Shown in pieces: positions 42,021 to 51,916 of a stretch of DNA of 64,000 nt. Within the stretch, counting starts at the first letter, position 1; each line of letters opens with the position of its first letter. A program made the translations under genes and the position numbers. The notes beneath the pieces were generated by a model. That model searched no databases, was not told where the DNA came from, and saw only the letters and a program-made list of their open reading frames with translations. The stretch comes from Pseudomonadota bacterium (GTDB lineage: Bacteria > Myxococcota_A > Polyangia > Fen-1088), in assembly GCA_023438785.1 (NCBI GenBank), contig JAEXQJ010000259.1, positions 1-64,000 of the forward strand, read 5' to 3'.

Positions 42021-42890
42021 ATGATCGGCATCATCGGTGGAACCGGATTGGGTGACGCGCTCGGCGCCATCGGCAAGGGGCAGCGCCACGACTTGGACAC
42101 GCCCTTCGGGCGCCCGTCCGCGCCCATCGTGACCACCGAGATCGACGGTGTGCCGGTGGCCCTTCTGGTTCGCCACGGCGAGGGGCATCTGTTCAACCCG
42201 TCCCTGGTCCCCTATCGGGCCAACATCTACGCCCTCAAGCAGTTGGGCGTGACCCACATCCTGGCCAGCGGCGCGGTGGGCAGTTTGCGCGAGAAGATCG
42301 CCCCGCGCGATCTGGTCCTGCCCGACCAGGTGATCGACAAGACCTACCGACGGCCGGGCACCTTCTTCGAAGGCATGGCCGTGCACGTGGAGCTATCGTC
42401 GCCCTTCTGCCCGGCCATGCGCAGCGCCCTTGCGGCGGGCGCCGTCGGGCTCCCGTACAAGGTCCACATGCAGGGCACCTACGTGTGCATGGAGGGGCCG
42501 CAGTTCTCGTCGCGCGCCGAGAGCGAGATGCACCGCCAGTGGGGCGGGGATCTCATCGGCATGACGCTCATGCCCGAGGCCAAGTTGGCCCGCGAGGCCG
42601 AGCTCTGCTACGCGCCCATCTCGCTGGCCACCGACTACGACTGCTGGCACCAGCGCCCGGCCAACACGGATCAGCTGCGCCTGCTGGAAGAGATCGTGGG
42701 CAACGTTTCGGCGGCCACTCAGAACGCCATCGGGCTCATTCGCGCCGCCCTGCCGCGGGTGGCAGCTCTGGCGGCCGAGCCGTGTCCCTGCCAGCGTGCC
42801 TTGGCCTTGGCCATCTGGAGCGATCGCAAGCGTATTCCGCTCGAGGTGCGCGAGCGTCTGGCCTTGCTCGTCGCTCGCTACGTCGACTGA
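42021..42890 (+). CDS. mtnP: S-methyl-5'-thioadenosine phosphorylase
   Basis: A 289-residue purine-nucleoside phosphorylase-fold enzyme. 'MIGIIGGTGLGD', 'LLVRHGEGHLFNPSLVPYRANIYAL', 'LASGAVGSLRE', 'MQGTYVCMEGPQFSSRAESEM' and 'GMTLMPEAKLAREAELCYAPI' are family hallmarks; Asp in 'TDYDCWH' corresponds to the base-contact loop. It releases adenine from methylthioadenosine, a by-product of polyamine or SAM metabolism, giving MTR-1-P for MtnA encoded 40 bases downstream. About 100 bases upstream show no clear promoter. Confidence 0.93.
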   Translation: MIGIIGGTGLGDALGAIGKGQRHDLDTPFGRPSAPIVTTEIDGVPVALLVRHGEGHLFNPSLVPYRANIYALKQLGVTHILASGAVGSLREKIAPRDLVLPDQVIDKTYRRPGTFFEGMAVHVELSSPFCPAMRSALAAGAVGLPYKVHMQGTYVCMEGPQFSSRAESEMHRQWGGDLIGMTLMPEAKLAREAELCYAPISLATDYDCWHQRPANTDQLRLLEEIVGNVSAATQNAIGLIRAALPRVAALAAEPCPCQRALALAIWSDRKRIPLEVRERLALLVARYVD

Positions 42891-42930
42891 CGTTGCCATC
42901 GGCGCGCCGTCCACCTACAACTGACCGGCC

Positions 42931-44028
42931 ATGAAGGTCGCCGGCGTTCCCACTCGCACCATCTTCCTGCACGACGACGGCTGGTCCGTCCAGGTCATCG
43001 ATCAGACGCTCCTGCCGCACGAGTATCGACTGGCCTGCCTGACCTCACTCGGCGAGGCGGCCGACGCCATCGCGCATATGGTGGTGCGCGGGGCGCCGCT
43101 CATCGGGGCCACGGCGGCCTACGGATTGGCCCTGGGCCTGCGCGCCGACGCTACCGACGCCGGCCTTTCCCGGGCCTACGACTGCCTGCTGGCCACGCGG
43201 CCCACGGCGGTCAACCTGCGTTGGGCCCTGGACCAGGTCAGCGCGGCCGTGAAGGCCCTGCGGCCTGAAGAGCGGCCGGCCGCGGCCTACGCCTGCGCGG
43301 CCCGCATCTGCGACGAGGATGTGGCCCTCTGTTCGGCCATCGGCGATCACGGCCGGCGCATCATCGACGAGGTCTGGCAGCGCAAGGGCCGCCAGGGCGT
43401 GGTCAATGTGCTCACCCACTGCAACGCCGGCTGGCTGGCCACGGTAGATTGGGGCACGGCACTGGCCCCCGTGTACAAGGCGCACGAGGCCGGGATTCCG
43501 GTGCACGTGTGGGCCGAGGAGACGCGGCCGCGCAACCAGGGGGCCTCGCTGACCGCCTGGGAATTGGGCCAGCACGGCGTGCCCCACAAGGTCATCGTGG
43601 ACAACGCGGGCGGCCACCTCATGCAGCACGGGTTGGTGGACCTATGTTTCGTGGGCACCGACCGCACCACGGCGACGGGTGACGTGTGCAACAAGATCGG
43701 CACCTACCTCAAGGCCCTGGCCGCCCACGACTGCGGCGTGCCGTTCTACGTCTGTCTGCCCGGTCCGACCATCGACTGGACGCTCACCGATGGCGTGGCC
43801 CAGATCCCCATCGAGGAGCGCGGCGCCGATGAGGTTCGCCTGGTGCGCGGGCTGGGCGCGGATGGGCGGCCCGCCTCGGTGCTGGTCACGCCGCCCCACA
43901 GCCCGGTGGCCAACCCCGGGTTCGACGTGACGCCCGGGCGATTGGTCACGGGCCTGGTCACCGAACGCGGCGTGTGTACAGCCTCGGCCGCCGGGCTGGC
44001 CAGCCTTTATCCCGAACACGCGCGATAG
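42931..44028 (+). CDS. mtnA: S-methyl-5-thioribose-1-phosphate isomerase
   Basis: A 365-residue enzyme of the eIF2B-like family. '[21 protein letters not shown]', catalytic Cys in '[20 protein letters not shown]', '[11 protein letters not shown]' with the catalytic Asp, and '[20 protein letters not shown]' match MtnA. It converts MTR-1-P to MTRu-1-P in the methionine salvage pathway. Order mtnP-mtnA supports both names. Later pathway genes are not in the window. Confidence 0.96.
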   Translation: MKVAGVPTRTIFLHDDGWSVQVIDQTLLPHEYRLACLTSLGEAADAIAHMVVRGAPLIGATAAYGLALGLRADATDAGLSRAYDCLLATRPTAVNLRWALDQVSAAVKALRPEERPAAAYACAARICDEDVALCSAIGDHGRRIIDEVWQRKGRQGVVNVLTHCNAGWLATVDWGTALAPVYKAHEAGIPVHVWAEETRPRNQGASLTAWELGQHGVPHKVIVDNAGGHLMQHGLVDLCFVGTDRTTATGDVCNKIGTYLKALAAHDCGVPFYVCLPGPTIDWTLTDGVAQIPIEERGADEVRLVRGLGADGRPASVLVTPPHSPVANPGFDVTPGRLVTGLVTERGVCTASAAGLASLYPEHAR

Positions 44029-44079
44029 GCGTCAACCAGGGCGGCCCTGGACCCGTTCCCGTTGTAGAGTGCGCGGTCC

Positions 44080-45399
44080 ATGGCACGGATAGCACCCTTT
44101 CGCGCACTCAGGTTCGACCTCGCCCGTTTCGCTGATCCCTCGGCGCTCATCGCTCCGCCCTATGACGTGATTGGCGAGGCCCAGCGCCAGGCCCTGGAGG
44201 CGGCCAGCCCGCGCAACATCGTGCGCCTGGACCTGCCGCGCGGCGAGGGCGACGCGCGCTACGAGTATGCGCGCGCCGAGTTGGAACGCTGGATCGCCGA
44301 AGGCACGTTGCGCGAGGACGCCAAGCCGGCCATCTACCGCTACGAACAGACCTTCACCTTCGCGGGCGCGGCGGGCACGAGGACGTACACGCGCAAAGGC
44401 TTCTTCTCCCTCATCGAGCTGACGCCGTTTTCCGAGCGCATCGTGCTGCCCCACGAGCACACCCTGTCCGGCCCCACGGTGGATCGCTTCAAGCTCATCA
44501 GGCGCACGCGGGCCCATTTCTCCCAGGTGTTCTCGTTGTACCGCGATCCGGCCGGCGAGGCCGAGGCGGCGCTGGACAGTGCCTGCCAGGTCGCACCCGA
44601 CTTCGATGCCACCACGCCCGATGGCTGCCGCCACCGCCTGTGGGCGGTGAGCGCGCCGTCGGTGATCGCCAAGGTGGCCGCCACGCTGGCCCCGCGTCAG
44701 GTGATGATTGCTGACGGACACCACCGCTACGAGACCATGATCGCCATCCGCGATGAGCTGCGTCCGGCGGGCCTGCCCATGGGCCAGTCACTGGCCGACT
44801 GGGGCTGTATGTTCTTCGCTCGCGCCGAGGATCCGGGGCTGCTGGTGCTGCCCACCCACCGTATGGTGCATGGCCTGCCCGACGGCGCGCTGCCGGGGCT
44901 GGCCGAGCGGGCGCGTCCCTGGTTCGAGGTGTCCGTGGGACAGGAGCGCGACCCCGCGGCCCTGGAGGCGCGGCTGCGGCGCGAGGGTGAGCAGACGGTG
45001 AGCTTTGCGCTTCGTCGGGCCGGCGAGGCGAACACCACGTGGCTCAGGCTGCGCGCCGACGCGGACCTCAGCCGCCTGGGACCGCCCGCCCTGGCTCGCC
45101 TGGATGTGAGCGTGCTGCACGGCTTGCTTCTGGAGCCGCTGCTGGGTATCGGCGCCGAGGCCATGGCCAAGCAGTCCAACCTCTCTTACAGCCACGAGCT
45201 GCGCGAGACCCTGGATCGGGTCGAGGCCGGCAAGGTGCAGGGCGCGTTTTGTATGAACCCCACCAAGGTGGGGCAGGTGCTCGACGCGTGCGAGGCGGGA
45301 TTCGTGCTGCCGCAGAAGTCCACCTACTTTCAGCCCAAGCTGGCCACCGGTCTGGTGATGATGCGCATCGATCCCGGCGCGCGGCCCACGCTGTCCTGA
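44080..45399 (+). CDS. DUF1015 family protein
   Basis: A 439-residue protein. 'PYDVIGEAQRQALEAASPRNIVRLD', 'YEQTFTFAGAAGTRTYTRKGFF', 'LPHEHTLSGPTVDRFKL', 'IADGHHRYETMIAIRDEL' and 'GAFCMNPTKVGQVLDA' are family hallmarks of DUF1015. The biochemical role is not established as far as I know; the HHRYE segment suggests a catalytic or metal site. It is 51 bases after mtnA and 2 before the methyltransferase gene, consistent with an operon. Confidence 0.93.
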   Translation: MARIAPFRALRFDLARFADPSALIAPPYDVIGEAQRQALEAASPRNIVRLDLPRGEGDARYEYARAELERWIAEGTLREDAKPAIYRYEQTFTFAGAAGTRTYTRKGFFSLIELTPFSERIVLPHEHTLSGPTVDRFKLIRRTRAHFSQVFSLYRDPAGEAEAALDSACQVAPDFDATTPDGCRHRLWAVSAPSVIAKVAATLAPRQVMIADGHHRYETMIAIRDELRPAGLPMGQSLADWGCMFFARAEDPGLLVLPTHRMVHGLPDGALPGLAERARPWFEVSVGQERDPAALEARLRREGEQTVSFALRRAGEANTTWLRLRADADLSRLGPPALARLDVSVLHGLLLEPLLGIGAEAMAKQSNLSYSHELRETLDRVEAGKVQGAFCMNPTKVGQVLDACEAGFVLPQKSTYFQPKLATGLVMMRIDPGARPTLS

Positions 45400-45401
45400 C
45401 G

Positions 45402-46130
45402 ATGAACGCTGCCGCCGACGAGGTGACGCGCGACTCGCTCCTCCGCGGGCGGGTCAAGCTGCTCCAGCCGGCGCGCGGTTTTCGGTCCAGCCTGGACCCC
45501 GTGCTCCTGGCGGGATTCGTAGGCGTGCCCTGCGGGCACTTCTTGGACATCGGCTGTGGCACAGGCGCGGTGGCCTTCCTGCTGCTGACCCGCGATCCGC
45601 AGGCCACCGGCCTGGGCGTCGAGATCCAGCCCCGTCTGGCCGGCTTGGCGGCGCGGGCCGTGGAGGAGAACGGCTTTGGCGCGCGTTTCGTTCTGCAGAA
45701 CGCGGACGTGCGCGAGCCCGGGCGGGTGGCGGCCGCGTCTTTCGACTTGGTGGCCACCAATCCGCCCTTTCGTCCCGTGGGCAAGGGCGTGCTGCCGCCG
45801 CACCACGAGCGTTCGCTGGCCCACCACGAGGTGACGCTGAGCTTGGCCGAGTGGCTGGATGTGGCCCGGCTGGCGCTCAAGTCCACGGGGAGGCTGTGCG
45901 TGGTGTACCCGGCCGAGCGCCTGGCCGAATTGCAGGCCGGCCTCGCGGCACGCGGCCTTCATGCCTCGCGCGTTCGCCTGGTCGAGCCTCACGCCGGCCA
46001 GACTCCCAACCGCGTCTTGCTGGAGGCGCGCCTCGGTTCGGGCCCTACGCTGCGCGAGCCACCCCTGGTTCTGCACGAGGGCGGTACTTACAGCCCGGAG
46101 GTTCGGTCCATGCTGGGCGAGGAGACCTGA
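45402..46130 (+). CDS. tRNA1(Val) A37 N6-methyltransferase-type enzyme
   Basis: A 242-residue class I methyltransferase. 'GRVKLLQPARGFRSSLDPVLLAGF' is the N-terminal stretch typical of TrmN6/YfiC. 'FLDIGCGTGAVAFLLLTRDP' binds SAM and 'DLVATNPPFRPVGKG' is the NPPF amino-methylase catalytic motif. TrmN6 methylates N6 of A37 in one tRNA-Val; other YfiC-like members modify other nucleobases. Its stop shares one base with the start of pgpA. Confidence 0.85.
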   Translation: MNAAADEVTRDSLLRGRVKLLQPARGFRSSLDPVLLAGFVGVPCGHFLDIGCGTGAVAFLLLTRDPQATGLGVEIQPRLAGLAARAVEENGFGARFVLQNADVREPGRVAAASFDLVATNPPFRPVGKGVLPPHHERSLAHHEVTLSLAEWLDVARLALKSTGRLCVVYPAERLAELQAGLAARGLHASRVRLVEPHAGQTPNRVLLEARLGSGPTLREPPLVLHEGGTYSPEVRSMLGEET

Positions 46131-46585
46131 TGTACCGGCTCGCCTATGTCTTGTCGATCTGGTTTGGGTGCGGCCGCTTTCCCAAGGCACCGGGGACGGC
46201 GGGGACGTTGGGTGCGATCCCGCTCTATCTCTTGCTGCGCTACCTGGGCGGCGCACCGGCGGTGGCCGCGGCGGCCCTGCTCATCACCGCGGTCGGCATC
46301 TGGTCGTCCAACCAGGTGGTGCGCAGGCTGGGCGTCAAGGATCCGCAAATCGTGTGCATCGACGAGGTGGCGGGCGTGCTCATCACCCTGGTGGCCGCGC
46401 CCGCCAACTTGACGGGCCTGGTGGTCGGGGTGGTCCTCTTCCGCGTCTTCGACCAATTCAAGCCGCCGCCCGCCCGCGCCGCCGAGCGGCTACCCGAGGG
46501 GTGGGGGGTCGTGATGGATGACGTCTTAGCCGGGCTGTGGGGCGTGGTCGTTCTGGTGATAGCCCGCGCCGTCGGGCTGCTCTGA
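46130..46585 (+). CDS. pgpA: Phosphatidylglycerophosphatase A
   Basis: A 151-residue inner-membrane enzyme with about four helices. 'GRFPKAPGTAGTLGAIPLYLLL', 'VCIDEVAGVLITL', 'FRVFDQFKPPPARAAERLP' and 'GWGVVMDDVLAGLWG' are diagnostic of PgpA, which dephosphorylates PGP to phosphatidylglycerol. The final D-D-x-x-A-G contributes to the metal site. The start is coupled to the preceding methyltransferase (TGATG). Confidence 0.93.
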   Translation: MYRLAYVLSIWFGCGRFPKAPGTAGTLGAIPLYLLLRYLGGAPAVAAAALLITAVGIWSSNQVVRRLGVKDPQIVCIDEVAGVLITLVAAPANLTGLVVGVVLFRVFDQFKPPPARAAERLPEGWGVVMDDVLAGLWGVVVLVIARAVGLL

Positions 46586-46590
46586 CCACC

Positions 46591-47241
46591 ATGGGGTGCA
46601 TCCTGTGCGGCGGGACCGGCGTGGGGCCGTTCTTCGCCGACCGCCGTCGCACGTTCGTGCATTGCCCGCAATGCGATTTGGTCTTCGTGCCGCGCGCGCA
46701 ATTGCTTGGCCCCACCGAGGAGCGGGCCCGCTACGCCCAGCACCACAACACGGCCGCCGACCCGGCCTATCTGCGCTACATCGATGGCTGCATCGCCGAA
46801 TTGCGCCGCCTGCCCCTGGAGGGCGCCCGCATCTTGGACTTCGGCTGTGGCGAGCACGCGGTCATGGCGGCTCGTCTGCGTTCTCTGGGCTTGGAGTGCA
46901 CGGCCTATGATCCGTTGTACGGACTGGGCGCGCACGCCCTGGCGGGAACCTACGACGTGGTCGCCGCGGTCGAGGTGATGGAGCACCTGCGCGAGCCGCG
47001 CCAGGAAATCGAGCGGCTGGTCGCTTGTTTGGGCCTGCACGGACGTCTCTTCGTGCGCACCCTGCTGCGCAGCGAGGACGCGCCGTTCTGCACCTGGTGG
47101 TACAAGAACGACCCCACCCACGTGAACTTCTTCTCGGAGGAGACCTGGCGCCACGTGGCCCGCCGGTTCGCTCTGAGATGGGATTTTTGCGACGGCCGTC
47201 AGATCACGGTCCTGAGGGCCCAAGAAGCGCGGGTGCCCTAA
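46591..47241 (+). CDS. Class I SAM methyltransferase with zinc-ribbon head
   Basis: A 216-residue protein. Residues 1-35 hold two Cys pairs (CILC, CPQC), a zinc ribbon seen in sugar- or polyketide-linked methyltransferases. The Rossmann domain shows 'ARILDFGCGEHAVMAARL' (SAM loop), 'YDVVAAVEVMEHLREP' and 'FVRTLLRSEDAPFCTWWYKNDPTHVNFFS'. The substrate is unknown. It starts 5 bases after pgpA and overlaps the end of the convergent MMPL gene by four bases. Confidence 0.82.
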   Translation: MGCILCGGTGVGPFFADRRRTFVHCPQCDLVFVPRAQLLGPTEERARYAQHHNTAADPAYLRYIDGCIAELRRLPLEGARILDFGCGEHAVMAARLRSLGLECTAYDPLYGLGAHALAGTYDVVAAVEVMEHLREPRQEIERLVACLGLHGRLFVRTLLRSEDAPFCTWWYKNDPTHVNFFSEETWRHVARRFALRWDFCDGRQITVLRAQEARVP

Positions 47242-49793
47242 GGCAGCCGGCCCACTTGCAGGGTGGCCTTCTCCTCGGCTGTTTCCAGCGCCACGCGCGC
47301 CGCGCCCCGGGCCCTCTTCCACAACAGCAGCACGGCAGGCAAAACGGCCAGCGCGGTGATGAGGCAGGTCAGCTCGCCCAACACGGCCACCAGACCGAAG
47401 AGGAACAGGCCGTGGTTCTTGGCTAGAAGCAGCGAGGAGTAGCCGATGATGGTGGTGGCCGAACAAAGGCCCACGGCGGCCCCCGTGGATTCGATGGGCC
47501 CCACGATGTCGTCGCACCCCTCCTGCACGTAGCGCGAGACCACGTTCACCGCGTAGTCCACGCCAATGCCGAAGGTGATGGGAAAGGCGATGAAGTTCAC
47601 GAAGTTGATCTTCACGCCGAGCAGGAACGTGGAGGCCACCAGCCACAACACGCCCAAGGCCAGCGAGCCGGTGACCAGCAAGGTGGAGGCGCTCCAGCGG
47701 AACATGAGGATCACCATGATGGCCACCCCGCAGAAGGCGACCAGGCTGGCCATGGGACCGTCACGGCTGATGGAGGACACGATGTCGGCTGACAGCGGCA
47801 AGGTGCCGGCCACGCGGGGCGGCCGCTTGACCGAGACCGCCTCGGTCGACGTCTTGCGCACCTCATGGACGAAGGTCTGCAGCGCCTTGCCGTGCCAGAT
47901 GGCCTTGGACAGGGTGGGGTAGACCAACACCGAGCGGCCCAGCGAGCCGTCGTGCTCGCGCAAGGCCGTGGTGAAGGTGGCGGGCAGATCCTGCTCACGG
48001 ATGGGCGACAGGGGCTCCGTGCCGATGAGCTTGTCCACCTTGGTCAGAAGTGCCGGATCCACCTCGGCCCGGGTCACGGGCGAAAGGAGACGCCGGATCT
48101 TCTCAATCTCGGCGATCTTCTCCTCCTGATGCGGCGGAAGCACGGTGTCCAGGCTGCGCAGGTCAGAGAGCAGCGGCCCCAGGGGCGGGTGGCCCATGGC
48201 CTTGCGCAGGCTCTCGTCGACGAGGCGGGCATCTTTCGCCGAGTCGGTGAGCACGACGGTGGGGGTCAGATACTGACCCAGCACCTTGTCCATCTTGGGG
48301 CCCCAATAGCCCTCGCCACTGGTCCAGGTCTCGCGTTGGCGCAGCTTGGAGAAATTGGTCTCGATGCGCGAGGCATTCAGGCGGGGCAGGGTGGTCAGCG
48401 ACGCGGCCGTGAGCAGGGCGCCTCCCAGAGCCATGGCCAGCGGGTGCGCGGCCACGAAGCGTGCGAAACGCTGCATGGGCAGGCGTCCCTGCTCGGCGCT
48501 GCGCTTGGGGCGCGGTGCCGTCTGCGGGCCTCGATCCAGCCAGGCCAGAAGGGGCGGCGTGAGCGCGAAGCTGCATATCCAACACAGCACCATGCCGAGG
48601 CCGCCAATCACGCCGAACTGCCGGAATCCGCGGAACTCGGTGAGCATGAGCGAGGCGTAGGCCGCGCCCGCCGCCAGGGCCGCCACCAGGGTGCCCAGAC
48701 GTGCTCCCCACACCGCCTCGACCAGCGAGTCCTCGATGTTCTGCCCGCGCCGGCGTGCCTCCACGTAGCGCGACAGAAGCATGATGCCGAAGTTGACACC
48801 GTTGCCGATGATGATGGAGCCCAGGAAGGCCGTGTTGGAATTGAGCTCCGTGACCCGCCAGGGGGGCAGCGTGGCCACCGCGAACGAGTACATGACGGCG
48901 GTGACCAGCGGCAGGAAGAGCGCGGGAATGGCGCGCCACCAGCGGAAGTAGAGCAGGACCACCGCGATGACCGCCGCCAGGACCAGCAGCGACGCCAGCG
49001 TCAGATCCACCTCCAGCGCCGACGTCTCCTCGACGGTGATGGCCACGTCCCCCGAGAATCCTAGGCGCATGCCCGGCGCGTAGTGGGCCGTTCCGCCCAG
49101 GGCCGCGATGTCCTTCTGCACGCGTTCCAGCAGCGCGCGCGCCGCCGGCGCCCCCGTCGAGAACCCGCCCTTCTCGATGAGCAGCACGGCGGTCGCCAAG
49201 TCGGGCGAGGAGAAGCGATCGCCGGGCGCGCCCCTGCTCTTGCCCTCGTACTTGGCGACGATGTCCGAGAAATCCAGCGTCGGGGCCGGCTCGTCGTCGA
49301 GCAGGGACAGCTCCAGCTTCTTGGACATCTCCCAGCGCTTGCGCTCGCCGATGCGTTCGCGAATGGTGCGCAGATCCGAGAGATCGACGTACAGGGCCGC
49401 GTTCTTGTCGAGGAAACGCCGCTCTTCACCCGCGCCCGTGCGCACGGCCCGCACCATGTCCTTGGGATAGCCGCGGATGCGCGCCGCCAGATCGTCAAGC
49501 ATGCGCTCGGCGGCCGGCAACTTGTCGCGACTGCCCGCGTCCACCACCACGCCCAAGTACTGCAGGCCGGGCATGCGCCGCCGCAGCTCGTCCACCGCCC
49601 GCACGCTGGCCGAATCGCGCGGCAGGAGCTCCTCGATATCGCTGTTGAGGTGCAGATAGAGCCGCGCCGTGGCCAGGCCCGCGGGGATGGCCAATAGCAG
49701 GGCCGCCGCCCACAGGAGGCGGCCGCGTCGGATGGTCCAGCGTACGAACCGGCGGGTCCGTGGACCGGGCTTGGAGATGGTCTTACTGATCAT
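47238..49793 (-). CDS. MMPL/RND-superfamily exporter
   Basis: An 851-residue inner-membrane protein with two repeats: TM1 (about 25-45), a periplasmic domain (46-280), five helices, then a second periplasmic domain (about 490-660) and five more helices. 'LNSNTAFLGSIIIGNGVNFGI' and 'FPITFGIGVDYAVNVVSRYV' are the paired GNGVNF and GIGVDY stretches of MMPL/HAE3-type exporters, which carry proton-relay residues. They export lipids or hydrophobic molecules, for example hopanoids. No adjacent periplasmic adaptor or lipid gene reveals the cargo. Downstream of mazG by 15 bases. Confidence 0.87.
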   Translation of the reverse strand: MISKTISKPGPRTRRFVRWTIRRGRLLWAAALLLAIPAGLATARLYLHLNSDIEELLPRDSASVRAVDELRRRMPGLQYLGVVVDAGSRDKLPAAERMLDDLAARIRGYPKDMVRAVRTGAGEERRFLDKNAALYVDLSDLRTIRERIGERKRWEMSKKLELSLLDDEPAPTLDFSDIVAKYEGKSRGAPGDRFSSPDLATAVLLIEKGGFSTGAPAARALLERVQKDIAALGGTAHYAPGMRLGFSGDVAITVEETSALEVDLTLASLLVLAAVIAVVLLYFRWWRAIPALFLPLVTAVMYSFAVATLPPWRVTELNSNTAFLGSIIIGNGVNFGIMLLSRYVEARRRGQNIEDSLVEAVWGARLGTLVAALAAGAAYASLMLTEFRGFRQFGVIGGLGMVLCWICSFALTPPLLAWLDRGPQTAPRPKRSAEQGRLPMQRFARFVAAHPLAMALGGALLTAASLTTLPRLNASRIETNFSKLRQRETWTSGEGYWGPKMDKVLGQYLTPTVVLTDSAKDARLVDESLRKAMGHPPLGPLLSDLRSLDTVLPPHQEEKIAEIEKIRRLLSPVTRAEVDPALLTKVDKLIGTEPLSPIREQDLPATFTTALREHDGSLGRSVLVYPTLSKAIWHGKALQTFVHEVRKTSTEAVSVKRPPRVAGTLPLSADIVSSISRDGPMASLVAFCGVAIMVILMFRWSASTLLVTGSLALGVLWLVASTFLLGVKINFVNFIAFPITFGIGVDYAVNVVSRYVQEGCDDIVGPIESTGAAVGLCSATTIIGYSSLLLAKNHGLFLFGLVAVLGELTCLITALAVLPAVLLLWKRARGAARVALETAEEKATLQVGRLP

Positions 49794-49808
49794 AAGGCTT
49801 TTGACGGG

Positions 49809-50648
49809 CTAGGTCCGCGACGCCTCGGCGGCCTTGGCGGCTTGCCACAGGCGATCTTGTTCCTCGGGCGAGGCGTCGGACACGCTGCGGCCCTGGGCCT
49901 CCAACGTTTGTTCCACGTGCCCGAAGCGGCGCCCAAAACGGTCCGTGGCCGCGCGCAGAGCGTTCTCCGCGTCCAGTCCCAGCTTGCGTGCGTAGTTCGT
50001 GATGGCGAAGAGCAGGTCGCCCAGTTCGTGCACCATGTGGGCCTGGTCGCCTGAGGCGCAGGCCTGGTCCAACTCGGCCAGCTCTTCGTTGATCTTCTCG
50101 CGCGGTCCGGCGGCGTCGGGCCAGTCGAAGCCCACGGCGCTGGCCTTCTCGCCGGCACGCATGGCACGCACCAGGGCGGGGGCACTGCGTGGGATGCCGT
50201 TCAGCGCACCCTTCTTGCCCTTCTTGGCCTTCTCCGCCGCCTTGACCTTGGCCCAGTTCACCAGCACCTCATCCGAGGTCTCGGCGTGCACCTCACCGAA
50301 GACGTGCGGGTGCCGCCGCACCAGCTTGGCCACGATGCCCCTGATCACGTCGTCGATGCCGAAGGTGCCCTCGCCCGATCGCAGCTCAGCCTGGAACACC
50401 ACCTGCAACAGCAGGTCACCCAACTCCTCGGCGTGGTCGTGCGCGTTTCCCGAGTGGACCGCGTCCACCACCTCGTAGGTCTCCTCGACCACGTAGGGCA
50501 GCAAGGATTCCAGCGTCTGCTCTCGATCCCAGGGACATCCGCCGGGCGCCAGCAGCCGCTGCATCAGGCCCACGAGGTCGGAGAAATTGTGTCCGGTTTG
50601 CTTGCCGGGCAGCGGTGCCAAATCGAGGGCGGGGGCAGGTGTGTCCAC
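49809..50648 (-). CDS. mazG: Nucleoside triphosphate pyrophosphohydrolase MazG
   Basis: Predicted 279 residues from a GTG at 50648. Two tandem MazG domains are present: the first with 'GCPWDREQTLESLLPYVVEETYEVVDAV' (split in the text here) and 'EELGDLLLQVVFQAE', the second with 'EKINEELAELDQA' and 'HELGDLLFAITNYARKLG'. The repeated E-x-x-E and E-x-x-D pairs bind magnesium. MazG hydrolyses NTPs and can lower ppGpp or remove damaged nucleotides. A longer start at 50765 is possible but would overlap the phoH-like gene and add Arg/Pro-rich sequence. Confidence 0.92.
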   Translation of the reverse strand: MDTPAPALDLAPLPGKQTGHNFSDLVGLMQRLLAPGGCPWDREQTLESLLPYVVEETYEVVDAVHSGNAHDHAEELGDLLLQVVFQAELRSGEGTFGIDDVIRGIVAKLVRRHPHVFGEVHAETSDEVLVNWAKVKAAEKAKKGKKGALNGIPRSAPALVRAMRAGEKASAVGFDWPDAAGPREKINEELAELDQACASGDQAHMVHELGDLLFAITNYARKLGLDAENALRAATDRFGRRFGHVEQTLEAQGRSVSDASPEEQDRLWQAAKAAEASRT

Positions 50649-50735
50649 GTGGATGTGCGAGTGTAACCGTGCTCGCCGGGGCTGCAACCGGGGTTTTTCG
50701 ACGAGCGCGACGGCCCACGGCCGGCGAACCACCTG

Positions 50736-51815
50736 GTGGCACCTTGGGTTCCGTGGTACAGACACGGTGTACTGTTGCAGCGCCCAATCGATTCCCCACG
50801 CAGCCGAGACGACGTCGAGTCAGACCGAGTGGTCCTCGACGATAACCGCGTCGCCCTGACCCTGTTCGGGGAGAAGAACTCGAACCTGAAAAGGATTGAG
50901 CAGGAGACGGGGGCGAAGCTGCACTCCCGCGGTAACGAGCTCACGTTTCTCGGTTCGAACGACGCTATCGCGCAGGCGCGCCGGCTAGTCGAACAGCTGT
51001 ACCGCATGGTGCGCAGCGGCCGTCCGGTGGGCGTGGATGACGTCACGCGCGCGGCCCACGTCCTGCGGGGCGATGCCAACGCCAACCTGCAGGAGGTGTT
51101 CTCCGACACCATCCTGGTGGGCAGCCGTGCCCGCCCCATCGCGCCCAAGGGCCTGGCCCAGAAGCGCTACGTGGATGCCATTCGCGAGCGCGACATCGTG
51201 TTCGCCATCGGTCCCGCGGGCACCGGCAAGACCTACCTGGCTATGGCCCTGGCCCTGCGTGAGCTGATGGAGAAGCGGGTCAAGCGCATCGTCCTCACCC
51301 GCCCGGCCATCGAGGCAGGCGAGCGACTGGGCTTTCTCCCCGGCAGCATGGAGGAGAAGGTCTCTCCCTACCTGCGGCCGCTGTACGACGCCCTCCACGA
51401 CATGATGGATTTCGATCGGGCGCACCAGTTGGTGGAACGCGGGATGATCGAGATCGCGCCCATCGCCTTCATGCGCGGGCGCACGCTCAACGATTCCTTC
51501 GTCATTCTCGACGAGGCCCAGAACACCACGACCGAACAGATGAAGATGTTCCTCACGCGCCTGGGCTACGATTCCAAGGCGGTGATCACGGGCGACATCA
51601 CGCAAATCGACTTGCCCGACCACCGGCGCTCGGGCCTGACCGAGGCCGAGTCCATCTTGCGCGGCATCGAGGGCATCGCCTTCTGCTACTTCACCGAGGT
51701 GGACGTGGTGCGCCACCCGCTGGTCAGCGAGATCATCAAGGCCTACGACCGCAAGGCCCAAGCCAACGGCAACGGTCGAGGTCCCGCTGAGCCTTCCGCC
51801 GACGGCGAGAAGTGA
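50736..51815 (+). CDS. PhoH-like ATPase
   Basis: Up to 359 residues; the 5' end is uncertain (GTG 50736, TTG 50775 or GTG 50829) because no start has a good ribosome site. An N-terminal KH-like region has '[21 protein letters not shown]' and '[10 protein letters not shown]'. The ATPase has Walker A '[11 protein letters not shown]' (about 159-169), '[23 protein letters not shown]', Walker B 'VILDEAQN' and 'GDITQIDLP'. PhoH-like proteins of the YbeZ type partner YbeY in rRNA maturation and ribosome quality control. YbeY lies downstream, as in most bacteria. Confidence 0.93.
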   Translation: MAPWVPWYRHGVLLQRPIDSPRSRDDVESDRVVLDDNRVALTLFGEKNSNLKRIEQETGAKLHSRGNELTFLGSNDAIAQARRLVEQLYRMVRSGRPVGVDDVTRAAHVLRGDANANLQEVFSDTILVGSRARPIAPKGLAQKRYVDAIRERDIVFAIGPAGTGKTYLAMALALRELMEKRVKRIVLTRPAIEAGERLGFLPGSMEEKVSPYLRPLYDALHDMMDFDRAHQLVERGMIEIAPIAFMRGRTLNDSFVILDEAQNTTTEQMKMFLTRLGYDSKAVITGDITQIDLPDHRRSGLTEAESILRGIEGIAFCYFTEVDVVRHPLVSEIIKAYDRKAQANGNGRGPAEPSADGEK

Positions 51816-51916
51816 CACCTTCGCCCGCCCTGTCCTGGCCGGACACGGAAGCGCCGATCCGTCGGCGGATGGTTCGTCTTCACCGACGCTGAGATTTGCG
51901 AGAGGGTGCCGCAACC